DNA of 5,565 bases, taken from the NCBI GenBank assembly GCA_964393815.1, contig CAYMUP010000047.1:1-5565 (forward strand), given 5' to 3'. Shown piece by piece: positions 1 through 4,735 of the stretch. This stretch comes from JAGXIT01 sp964393815. GTDB lineage: Bacteria > Patescibacteriota > Saccharimonadia > Saccharimonadales > UBA4665. The notes below the pieces were generated by a model. The model worked only from the letters and a program-made list of their open reading frames with translations. It was not told where the DNA came from and searched no databases. A program made the position numbers and the translations under genes. Numbering within the stretch: position 1 is the stretch's first letter; the number at the start of each line of letters is the position of its first letter.

Positions 1-407
1 GTTTGCTCGAGGTGATCAACGAGCGGGGTTAACTGTGTGAGGGCTTCTTGCTTGAGACTTAAAAGGGCATCAGTAGCTGCGGGCTTATTTGTGGATAGTG
101 AGCCTGCACTATCTGTATCTTGCCTGCCAGACTCTAGCTCTGGAGCAGGAACGACTGTCGGGGAGGTGACAGGGGCATCATCGTTCGTGATAACGGGTTC
201 GGGGTTGAGCGCTGTAGGAGTATCTTGGTTTAAAACCGGTCCAGCCGTAACAGGTGTATCGAGATCATCGAGTTCTGAAGGAGTGGTAACAGTGTCGGTA
301 GGGTCAAGGCGAAGTGGGTCAGAAGTGACGCTCGTTGTGTCGTCGCTCTTTACCGGGTCGTCTGCTGGCTTTGCTGCCGGCGTATTGTTTTGGTGCCCAA
401 ATATCAT
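1..407 (-). CDS. Hypothetical protein with disordered Pro/Thr/Asp-rich N-terminus (C-terminus beyond window)
   Basis: An open frame of 135 codons runs off the left edge, so the C-terminus is missing. The start is ATG at 407; a strong Shine-Dalgarno (AAGGGGG on the minus strand, about 413-419) sits 5 nt upstream, and the ATG at 412 is excluded because it meets a TGA two codons later. Residues 1 to about 110 are rich in Pro, Thr, Asp, Ser and Val with no signal peptide or membrane segment, which is typical of an intrinsically disordered region. From about residue 112 the sequence changes to a helix-like stretch (ALLSLKQEALTQLTPLVDHL), which is probably the start of the folded core. From memory this resembles conserved Saccharibacteria hypotheticals with a disordered N-terminus and a short helical C-terminal domain, but I cannot confirm that. 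Function is unknown. It is divergent from the cupin gene. Confidence 0.8.
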   Translation of the reverse strand, partial: MIFGHQNNTPAAKPADDPVKSDDTTSVTSDPLRLDPTDTVTTPSELDDLDTPVTAGPVLNQDTPTALNPEPVITNDDAPVTSPTVVPAPELESGRQDTDSAGSLSTNKPAATDALLSLKQEALTQLTPLVDHLEQ

Positions 408-439
408 CCCATCCCCCTTGTAGTCGTGTAAAAACCTTA

Positions 440-468
440 CATATATCTGATAGTATAAATACTAGCAA
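440..468 (-). promoter_or_regulatory. Possible sigma70-type promoter for the hypothetical gene at 1-407
   Basis: Read on the minus strand there is TTGCTA (463-468) and TATATG (440-445) separated by 17 nt. Transcription would begin near 433 and give a leader of about 26 nt that carries the AAGGGGG ribosome site. Both boxes match the consensus only partly. Confidence 0.4.
448..464 (+). promoter_or_regulatory. Possible extended -10 promoter of the cupin gene, embedded in a palindrome
   Basis: TGA-TAGTAT (448-456) fits an extended -10 element (TG-n-hexamer), and no convincing -35 is visible. The hexamer is one arm of a perfect inverted repeat, TAGTAT-AA-ATACTA (451-464), which also lies within the -35/-10 spacer of the opposite-strand promoter. 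A protein bound here could affect both divergent genes. The leader would be about 45 nt. Confidence 0.35.
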
Positions 469-495
469 ATATTGCACATAAGCACTAGTAGTAAA

Positions 496-501
496 AGGAG
501 G
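496..501 (+). promoter_or_regulatory. Ribosome binding site that fixes the cupin start
   Basis: A perfect AGGAGG is followed directly by ATG at 502 (0 nt spacing, unusable) and by ATG at 508 (6 nt spacing, ideal). This decides the start at 508. Confidence 0.85.
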
Positions 502-507
502 ATGACT

Positions 508-951
508 ATGGCCGAAGGTCAAACGCCAGCATATGACCCAAGTAATTTCTCGAATGATGCGTATGTCAAGCGTGTGGAAAAACCATGGGGCTACGAACTG
601 CACTGGGTGCCAGAAAACTTTCCTTACATTGGTAAAGTGCTCCATGTGGACGAAGGTAAAAGGCTCAGTCTGCAGGTGCATGACGAAAAGCAAGAGAGCT
701 GGTTTCTTATGAGCGGCCGGGCGGCGGTGATCTGGGAAAACAACCAGGGAAATCTCATAGAGACAGAGTTGCTCCCGGGGCAGGGCTATAGCACGCAAGT
801 TGGCCAGAAACACCGCCTGAAGGGCATAACCGACGCCGACATTCTGGAAGTGTCTACGCCAGAGGCGGGGACGACGTGGCGGCTCGAAGATGACTTTGCG
901 CGGCCTCACGAGACACCCGAGCAGCGCAAAAAAGAGCGCGGCGAAGTTTAA
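508..951 (+). CDS. Cupin-domain protein, mannose-6-phosphate isomerase type II C-terminal-like
   Basis: This is a 147-residue stand-alone cupin. Residues 23-30 (VEKPWGYE) and 50-65 (GKRLSLQVHDEKQESW) match the signature of the isomerase half of bifunctional mannose-1-phosphate guanylyltransferase/phosphomannose isomerase. The expected metal ligands are all present: Q56, H58, E63 and, in the second cupin motif, H102 (GQKHRL). Residues 125-130 (RLEDDF) match the family's conserved EDD end. The guanylyltransferase half is absent, which is common for short stand-alone homologues. The likely activity is fructose-6-phosphate/mannose-6-phosphate interconversion feeding GDP-mannose or cell-surface sugars, in the cytosol, but other cupin sugar-phosphate chemistry is possible. 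The charged tail after residue 133 (PEQRKKERGE) is probably flexible. No sugar genes lie next to it, so context does not refine the substrate. Confidence 0.85.
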   Translation: MAEGQTPAYDPSNFSNDAYVKRVEKPWGYELHWVPENFPYIGKVLHVDEGKRLSLQVHDEKQESWFLMSGRAAVIWENNQGNLIETELLPGQGYSTQVGQKHRLKGITDADILEVSTPEAGTTWRLEDDFARPHETPEQRKKERGEV

Positions 952-975
952 ACACCATTTCGCGTAACTCTAATC

Positions 976-984
976 TGTTACAAT
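976..984 (+). promoter_or_regulatory. Extended -10 promoter of argS, predicted leaderless
   Basis: TGT-TACAAT (976-984) is an extended -10 element with a 5/6 match to TATAAT; the -35 region is poor. The hexamer ends exactly 6 nt before the argS ATG, so transcription should start at or within a base of the A of the start codon. The AAGGAT between them touches the ATG and is too close to act as a Shine-Dalgarno. Confidence 0.6.
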
Positions 985-990
985 AAGGAT

Positions 991-2760
991 ATGAAACAGG
1001 AGTTGGAGGCGGCCGTACGGGCAGCCGTGAAAGAGTTGTGGGACCTAGACGTTGCCATAGATTTGACACGGCCAGATGCGCAGTTTGGCGACTTTGCGAC
1101 CAATACTGCACTGCAGCTAGCTAAGCAGCTTGGTAAAAACCCTCGTGAGATTGGCGAAACACTGGCTGAAAAACTTCGGTCAGACGCCCGATTCGCACAT
1201 GTTGAGGTTGCAGGACCAGGGTTTATAAACCTAACGCTTACAGACGAGGTACTTCGCCTGGGTATAGCTACACAGCCCCCCAAAAGCCTGACTGGCCAGA
1301 TAGTACTAGTTGAGTATAGCGACCCCAACCCATTCAAGCCATTGCACGCGGGGCATCTCTATACAACGCTTGTTGGTGATACGATAGCTCGGCTTGTCGA
1401 GCGGGCCGGAGCAGAGACGACGCGCCTCAACTTTGGTGGTGACGTGGGGCTGCATGTCGGCAAAAGCATGTGGGCAATCATTCGTCACTTTGACGGTGAG
1501 TACCCCGAGAAGCTCTCAGAGATACCGGAAGCAGAACGAGCCAAGTGGATGGGCGAACGCTACGTCGAGGGTACGGCCGCCTATGAAGACGACGAAGTGG
1601 CAAAGCGCGAGATTATCGAGGCAAACAAACGTGTGTATGCACTCCATGAGCAAAACGATCATGATTCGCCCTTTGCGCAGATATATTGGACGTGCCGAGA
1701 GTGGAGCTATGCGTACTTCAAGACGCTCTATGACCAGTTGCAGGTAGTGCCTTTTACGCGGTTTATACCTGAGAGTGAAGTAACGCCACTTGGCGTGCAG
1801 ACGGTGCGTGAGCAGACTGAAAAAGGCGTTTTTTCAGAGAGTGATGGGGCAATTGTGTACCGCGGCGATGAGACAGAGGGCTTGCATACTCGTGTGTTTA
1901 TCAACTCCGAAGGCATCCCAACGTACGAAACCAAAGATGTTGGCTTAAGTTTGACCAAATGGCGTGACTACCATTTTGACAAATCCATCATCATTACCGC
2001 AAACGAGCAGGAGCAGTACATGCGTGTGGTGCTAGCGGCAATTGCTGAGTTTGAGCCAGAACCCTCAGCGCGTACGCACCACATTACCCACGGCATGGTG
2101 AAGCTCGAGGGGGGTAAAAAGATGAGCTCTCGGAAGGGAAATATCATAACTGCCCTCGAGATTTTGGAGGCAGCTCGAGAGGCCGCGCGGCAGTCCCAGG
2201 TGAACACAACAGAGGAAAATATGCTATCCGCGGTGAAATACGCGTTTGCCAAAGCGCGAATCGGCGGCGATATTGTCTATAACCCAACTGAATCAATTGC
2301 GCTCGAGGGCAATAGCGGGCCGTACCTGCAATATGCGCATGCGCGGGCACGGAGCATTTTGGGCAAAGCTCAAAATGCGACACCGGCGCGTAGCGCCGGC
2401 GCGAGCGAAGAGCGAGCGGGGGAGAGCGGGATGATGACGAGTGAAGCGACGTCATCACCCGAGGAGGGGCGAGTCCCTCTTGATCAAAAAATGAAAGAGC
2501 TCCTGCCCGATGAGCGACTACTTACCCGTAAACTGACTGAGTACCCCGAAGTTATCGAAAAGGCAACTGCCGAACTGATGCCGCATCACATCTGCACTTA
2601 TTTGTACGAGCTCGCACAAGAATTTAACCGTTTTTACGAAAAGAACCGTGTTATTGGCGACGAGCGAGAAGCGCTGCGCCTCGACCTGATTCGTTCGTAC
2701 GCAGATACGCTGAAAGATGGCCTTAATCTACTGGGCATCCATGCCCCAGAAAGGATGTAA
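991..2760 (+). CDS. argS: Arginine--tRNA ligase (class I aminoacyl-tRNA synthetase)
   Basis: Charges tRNA-Arg with arginine using ATP, in the cytosol. The 589-residue protein has the family's domains in order. First is the N-terminal Add-1 tRNA-elbow domain (about 1-90, with QFGDFATN at 31-38 and VAGPGFINL at 73-81). Next is the Rossmann catalytic core with the HIGH motif as HAGH (119-122) after SDPNPFKPL, and the KMSK loop as KKMSSRKGN (376-384). Last is the all-helical DALR anticodon-binding domain (about 508-589, ending LGIHAPERM). SGPYLQYAHARARS (442-455) closes the core. The linker at about 456-500 is unusual: Ala/Ser/Glu/Gly-rich, encoded by GC-rich, hairpin-forming DNA (see repeat at 2354-2479). 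Without it the length would be close to typical ArgS. The frame stays open through the insert and all catalytic motifs are intact, so the enzyme should work. It is the first gene of an operon with mscL and msrB. Confidence 0.97.
   Translation: MKQELEAAVRAAVKELWDLDVAIDLTRPDAQFGDFATNTALQLAKQLGKNPREIGETLAEKLRSDARFAHVEVAGPGFINLTLTDEVLRLGIATQPPKSLTGQIVLVEYSDPNPFKPLHAGHLYTTLVGDTIARLVERAGAETTRLNFGGDVGLHVGKSMWAIIRHFDGEYPEKLSEIPEAERAKWMGERYVEGTAAYEDDEVAKREIIEANKRVYALHEQNDHDSPFAQIYWTCREWSYAYFKTLYDQLQVVPFTRFIPESEVTPLGVQTVREQTEKGVFSESDGAIVYRGDETEGLHTRVFINSEGIPTYETKDVGLSLTKWRDYHFDKSIIITANEQEQYMRVVLAAIAEFEPEPSARTHHITHGMVKLEGGKKMSSRKGNIITALEILEAAREAARQSQVNTTEENMLSAVKYAFAKARIGGDIVYNPTESIALEGNSGPYLQYAHARARSILGKAQNATPARSAGASEERAGESGMMTSEATSSPEEGRVPLDQKMKELLPDERLLTRKLTEYPEVIEKATAELMPHHICTYLYELAQEFNRFYEKNRVIGDEREALRLDLIRSYADTLKDGLNLLGIHAPERM
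2354..2479. repeat. Hairpin-rich, GC-rich palindromic element inserted in frame in argS
   Basis: Four inverted repeats follow one another. (1) GCATTTTGGGC-AAA-GCTCAAAATGC, 2354-2378, has 11-bp arms with one G-T wobble. (2) CCGGCGC-GTA-GCGCCGG, 2383-2399, is perfect. (3) TGATGACG (2432-2439) pairs with CGTCATCA (2450-2457) and extends to GGG/CCC past one bulged A. (4) GAGGGG-CGAG-TCCCTC, 2464-2479, has a six-pair stem including one G-T and a tetraloop. Between (2) and (3) lies a purine-rich run with GAGCGAAGAGCGAGCG. By hand count, 2383-2479 is about 71% G+C, well above the flanking gene. It encodes the argS linker (residues about 455-497), where length variation is tolerated. The exact borders are uncertain. 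It looks like a dispersed palindromic repeat (compare the Rickettsia palindromic elements, which also insert in frame), but no second copy is present in this window. Confidence 0.65.
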
Positions 2761-2763
2761 AAA

Positions 2764-3222
2764 ATGGCAGACAAGCTCGTTGAAACTCGTGATATGGATG
2801 GGGCAAAAGTTACCATTAAACAATCAAAAAAGCAGGCCGAGAGTTCGAATCACCCGCACATCACGGTGCTGCTCGATAACCCGGAAGATGTCGTACGTGA
2901 CCAAGTAGGCGGTTTTGTGAAGTTTCTGCGAGAAAAAGCGATCGTGGGTCTCGCCGTTGGTTTTATCATTGGTCAGCAGGCGCAGGCAGTCATAAAACAG
3001 CTCGTCGACAGTTTTATCAACCCGGTGCTTAGTGCGCTCATCGGCAAAAGATTGCAGGAGCAAACGTTTACGTTAGCGGGCCAAAAGTTCACCTGGGGCA
3101 AGTTCACCTATGTACTCATAAATTTCCTCTTTGTGTTGCTAGCCATTTACATCATCATCAAATTTTTTAAACTCGATAAGCTAGATTTGCCAAAAGAAGT
3201 GAAAGATAAGAAGAAAAAGTGA
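2764..3222 (+). CDS. mscL: Large-conductance mechanosensitive channel MscL
   Basis: A membrane safety valve that opens under membrane tension and releases solutes on hypo-osmotic shock; MscL assembles as a homopentamer. In the 152-residue protein, GGFVKFL (49-55) followed by VGLAVGFIIG (61-70) matches the N-terminal amphipathic helix and pore-lining TM1 (about 60-93, including NPVLSALIG at 86-94). A periplasmic loop spans 95-112. TM2 is about 115-135 (YVLINFLFVLLAIYIIIKFF), followed by a lysine-rich cytoplasmic tail (147-152). It has an unusual hydrophilic N-terminal extension of about 45 residues; typical MscL starts about 10 residues before the RGN motif. Aligned to E. coli, G14-N15-D18 become K58-A59-G62, and the gate residue V23 becomes F67, while L19 (L63) and G22 (G66) are kept. 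The ATG at 2764 lies 3 nt after the argS stop, and its AAGGA (2751-2755) is within argS, suggesting translational coupling. Confidence 0.9.
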   Translation: MADKLVETRDMDGAKVTIKQSKKQAESSNHPHITVLLDNPEDVVRDQVGGFVKFLREKAIVGLAVGFIIGQQAQAVIKQLVDSFINPVLSALIGKRLQEQTFTLAGQKFTWGKFTYVLINFLFVLLAIYIIIKFFKLDKLDLPKEVKDKKKK

Positions 3223-3608
3223 CATCCCAAGTGAACACCGATCTCAGCAATCAGCAAAAACGGGTGTTGTTTGACAAGGCAACAGAAGCGCCCCATAGCG
3301 GTGCGCTGCTAACAGAAACTCGTGACGGCATGTACCGGTGTGCCAATTGCGATGCCGTGCTTTTTCGCAGTAGCGATAAATACGAGTCGACGACCCCCGG
3401 GCTGGTCGGCTGGCCGAGTTTCGCGGAGGCTGCAAACAATGACGCAATCGTTCTCATACCCGATACTTCACTCGGCATGGAGCGGACCGAAGCCACCTGC
3501 GCTAACTGTGGTGGCCACCTCGGCCATCTTTTTACAGGTGTCGACGACCATCCTTCCGGCAATCACTACTGCATAAACTCTTGCAGCCTGAATTTCCAAC
3601 CGAACTAG
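3219..3608 (+). CDS. msrB: Peptide-methionine (R)-S-oxide reductase MsrB
   Basis: Reduces methionine R-sulfoxide in proteins, repairing oxidative damage, usually with thioredoxin as reductant. At 129 residues it is the standard single-domain MsrB. The zinc site is complete: C41-A-N-C44 and C94-A-N-C97. GWPSF (64-68), CGGHLGHLF (97-105) and HYCINSCSLNF (116-126) are family signatures, with C118 the catalytic cysteine. The cysteine that many MsrBs carry just before GWPSF as resolving residue is missing (GLVGWPSF); C122 is the only non-zinc cysteine left besides C118. There is no signal peptide, so it acts in the cytosol. The GTG at 3219 overlaps the mscL TGA in a GTGA arrangement typical of translational coupling; another GTG at 3231 is a less likely start. 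It is the last gene of the argS-mscL-msrB operon and converges on the HxlR gene 44 nt away. Confidence 0.92.
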   Translation: MTSQVNTDLSNQQKRVLFDKATEAPHSGALLTETRDGMYRCANCDAVLFRSSDKYESTTPGLVGWPSFAEAANNDAIVLIPDTSLGMERTEATCANCGGHLGHLFTGVDDHPSGNHYCINSCSLNFQPN

Positions 3609-3652
3609 CTTCTTGTGCGTTCGGCAGTTAGGTAAAGAGGTGGCGGCTTAGA

Positions 3653-3958
3653 CTAGCACTCTTCGTGGTATTTGTTGCCCCACGCCGCCATGCTGCGGAG
3701 CACGGGCACGAGGTCACGACCCTTGTCTGTCAGGGCGTACTCAGATTCATGCAGTTTTTCGACAATGTTTTCGGCCATAAGAGCGTCGAGACGCTGCGTA
3801 AGCGTCCGAGGATTGATACCGCCCGTAGAACGTTCTAACTCGCAAAAACGTCTGGGACCTGCGTAAAGATCACGGATGATCAAAGGAGTCCACTTGTTGC
3901 CGAGAACGCGAGTCGCGCTGAGTATGCAACCGACTTGTGGTTCAAGTTTTGTCGTCAT
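3653..3958 (-). CDS. HxlR-family winged-helix regulator, probable thiol-based redox sensor
   Basis: This 101-residue protein has the family's motifs in order: an N-terminal Cys (GCIL, C11), VLGNKWTPLIIRDL (18-31), G-P-RRFCELER (34-43), the recognition-helix segment INPRTLTQRLDALMAENIVEK (48-68), the wing YALTDKG (74-80) and the C-terminal dimer helix LVPVLRSMAAWG (83-94). HxlR proteins are usually dimeric local repressors. C11 aligns with the redox-active N-terminal cysteine of YodB, HypR and similar sensors. A second cysteine is the very last residue (C101), and C39 lies in the HTH region. The gene is divergent from an FMN reductase across perfect palindromes, the usual layout of a repressor controlling itself and an oxidoreductase. 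The ATG lacks a Shine-Dalgarno but lies 6 nt after an extended -10. The inducer (quinone, diamide-like or hypochlorite stress) is inference. Confidence 0.92.
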   Translation of the reverse strand: MTTKLEPQVGCILSATRVLGNKWTPLIIRDLYAGPRRFCELERSTGGINPRTLTQRLDALMAENIVEKLHESEYALTDKGRDLVPVLRSMAAWGNKYHEEC

Positions 3959-3964
3959 ACTGAC

Positions 3965-3973
3965 ATATTACCA
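3965..3973 (-). promoter_or_regulatory. Extended -10 promoter of the HxlR gene, predicted leaderless
   Basis: On the minus strand TGG-TAATAT (3973 down to 3965) is an extended -10 with a 5/6 hexamer. Six nt (GTCAGT) separate it from the ATG, so the transcript should begin at the start codon. There is no Shine-Dalgarno. The palindrome at 3973-3989 abuts the -10 on its upstream side, where a bound repressor would block RNA polymerase. Confidence 0.6.
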
Positions 3974-3989
3974 CTTTACAAAGTAAAGT
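3973..3989. promoter_or_regulatory. Candidate HxlR operator 1 (perfect 7-3-7 inverted repeat)
   Basis: ACTTTAC-AAA-GTAAAGT is a perfect inverted repeat. It covers the -35 box of the FMN reductase promoter (3975-3980) and lies directly upstream of the HxlR gene's -10, so one bound dimer could repress both genes. Operator identity is inferred from symmetry and position. Confidence 0.6.
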
Positions 3990-4003
3990 ACTAGGTGTAT
4001 AGT
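3975..4003 (+). promoter_or_regulatory. Sigma70-type promoter of the FMN reductase gene
   Basis: TTTACA (3975-3980), a 17-nt spacer, then TATAGT (3998-4003): both boxes are close to consensus at optimal spacing. Initiation is expected near 4010, giving a leader of about 31 nt. The -35 sits in operator 1 and the -10 in operator 2. Confidence 0.7.
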
Positions 4004-4015
4004 TCCTACTATACA
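3996..4015. promoter_or_regulatory. Candidate HxlR operator 2 (perfect 8-4-8 inverted repeat)
   Basis: TGTATAGTTCCTACTATACA has perfect 8-bp arms. It contains the -10 box and the expected start point of the FMN reductase transcript. Its right arm is shared with the overlapping repeat at 4007-4025. Confidence 0.6.
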
Positions 4016-4025
4016 AAATATAGTA
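4007..4025. promoter_or_regulatory. Candidate operator 3 (7-5-7 inverted repeat overlapping operator 2)
   Basis: TACTATA-CAAAA-TATAGTA is a second perfect pairing for the same central half-site. Together with operator 2 it gives three alternating half-sites (TATAGT, ACTATA, TATAGT at 3998, 4008 and 4019). It lies at and just after the predicted transcription start. Confidence 0.5.
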
Positions 4026-4030
4026 ATCAT

Positions 4031-4036
4031 GGAGGG
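4031..4036 (+). promoter_or_regulatory. Ribosome binding site that fixes the FMN reductase start
   Basis: GGAGGG ends 4 nt before the ATG at 4041. The in-frame ATG at 4029 lies upstream of this site and is therefore not the start. Confidence 0.85.
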
Positions 4037-4040
4037 TAGA

Positions 4041-4613
4041 ATGAAACTAGGAATCGTAATCGGATCAGTACGTGAGGGTCGTGTCAGCACCAATTTGGCG
4101 GCTTGGGTAGCGGCGGAAGCCAAAAAACGAGATGGGGTAGAGGTCGAGCTCATTGACCTCAAAGATTACCAACTGCCTTTTTTTGCAGAGGCGATTTCAC
4201 CCCAGTACAACCCAGACCGTAAGCCCGAGGGTGAAGTAAAACGCTGGCTCGATAAACTTGCCGAGCAAGACGCTTACATTTTTGTAACGCCAGAGTACAA
4301 CCGCTCGATCCCTGGCGCACTTAAAAATGCCATCGATTTTGTAGCATACGAAATGGCTAAAAAACCCGTGGCCATCGTTACGCATGGTTCGACCGAAGGC
4401 GCCCAGGCCGTCGCTGCCATGCGTATGATTATTCCAGCAGTGCTTGCAGTTACCACACCTACTTTCGTCGGTATCAGCTACATGGGCGCTCAAAGTATCA
4501 CAGCCCAGGGGGAGTTTGGTGGCGACGAAGCCGAAATGCGAACGGGCCTACTGCAGAAGGTGCTCGAAGAGCTCGCGTGGTACGGCGACACACCGCGACC
4601 TAGTCATCAGTAG
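4041..4613 (+). CDS. NADPH-dependent FMN reductase (flavodoxin-like; azo/quinone reductase type)
   Basis: A 190-residue single-domain flavodoxin-fold protein of the FMN_red family. The N-terminal strand and phosphate loop GIVIGSVREGRVSTNL (4-19) bind the FMN phosphate. TPEYNRSIPGALKNAIDF (83-100) is the family hallmark that contacts the flavin. THGSTEGAQAV (114-124) is the usual third flavin-facing loop. Family members pass two electrons from NAD(P)H to FMN, quinones, azo compounds or metals, in the cytosol. There is no cysteine and no signal peptide, and the length is normal. It is divergent from the HxlR-type regulator and shares its palindromic control region, which suggests induction by electrophilic or oxidative stress, as with Bacillus YodB and its azoreductase target. 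The true substrate cannot be told from sequence. Confidence 0.92.
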   Translation: MKLGIVIGSVREGRVSTNLAAWVAAEAKKRDGVEVELIDLKDYQLPFFAEAISPQYNPDRKPEGEVKRWLDKLAEQDAYIFVTPEYNRSIPGALKNAIDFVAYEMAKKPVAIVTHGSTEGAQAVAAMRMIIPAVLAVTTPTFVGISYMGAQSITAQGEFGGDEAEMRTGLLQKVLEELAWYGDTPRPSHQ

Positions 4614-4649
4614 CAACACTCTACTACTGCCATTGTGACATATATCGCC

Positions 4650-4678
4650 TTGACGATTAGGTACGGCGCGACTATCCT
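4650..4678 (+). promoter_or_regulatory. Strong sigma70-type promoter upstream of the unknown gene at 4736
   Basis: TTGACG (4650-4655), a 17-nt spacer, then TATCCT (4673-4678): the -35 is 5/6 and the -10 is 4/6. Initiation is expected near 4685, for a leader of about 50 nt. A short inverted repeat TTAGG/CCTAA (4657-4661 and 4676-4680) brackets the spacer, but its arms are only 5 bp. Confidence 0.6.
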
Positions 4679-4721
4679 AAAAGCATTACAAATTACGTAT
4701 GACAACAAACACATGCTGCAA

Positions 4722-4729
4722 GAAAGGTG
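4722..4729 (+). promoter_or_regulatory. Ribosome binding site that decides the start of the gene at 4736
   Basis: GAAAGGTG contains AAGG ending at 4727. The GTG at 4727 is part of this site, so it is unlikely to be the start; the in-frame GTG at 4736 has 8 nt spacing and is preferred. Confidence 0.6.
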
Positions 4730-4735
4730 TATGTC

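Noticed and set aside
37..423. Plus-strand Ser/Gly/Val-rich ORF of 128 codons
   Set aside because: It is the complementary shadow of the disordered Pro/Thr/Asp-rich gene on the minus strand, has no ribosome site, and overlaps that gene's strong start signal.
472..507. Earlier ATG start (472 or 502) for the cupin
   Set aside because: The perfect AGGAGG at 496-501 sits 6 nt before the ATG at 508. Starts at 472 and 502 have no usable ribosome site, and 472 would lie in the promoter region.
319..909. Minus-strand ORF of 196 codons opposite the cupin gene
   Set aside because: It lies antisense to a gene with clear family motifs and runs into the neighbouring minus-strand gene in another frame. 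Its composition is not protein-like and it has no start signal.
964..981. Inverted repeat GTAAC / GTTAC over the argS -10
   Set aside because: Five-bp arms with an 8-nt gap are expected often by chance in AT-rich promoter sequence; no regulator is nearby.
2144..2458. Minus-strand ORF across the argS palindromes
   Set aside because: It is kept open by the GC-rich repeats and codon bias of argS. There is no start signal and no recognisable motif.
3609..3652. Bidirectional terminator between convergent msrB and the HxlR gene
   Set aside because: I looked for a stem-loop with flanking T-runs in the 44-nt gap and found none.
4029..4040. ATG at 4029 as FMN reductase start
   Set aside because: The GGAGGG ribosome site lies downstream of it and in front of the ATG at 4041, where the flavodoxin fold begins directly.
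4608..4629. Possible terminator hairpin after the FMN reductase (CAGTAG / CTACTG)
   Set aside because: Only 6 AT-rich pairs with a 10-nt loop and no following T-run, so it does not qualify as an intrinsic terminator.
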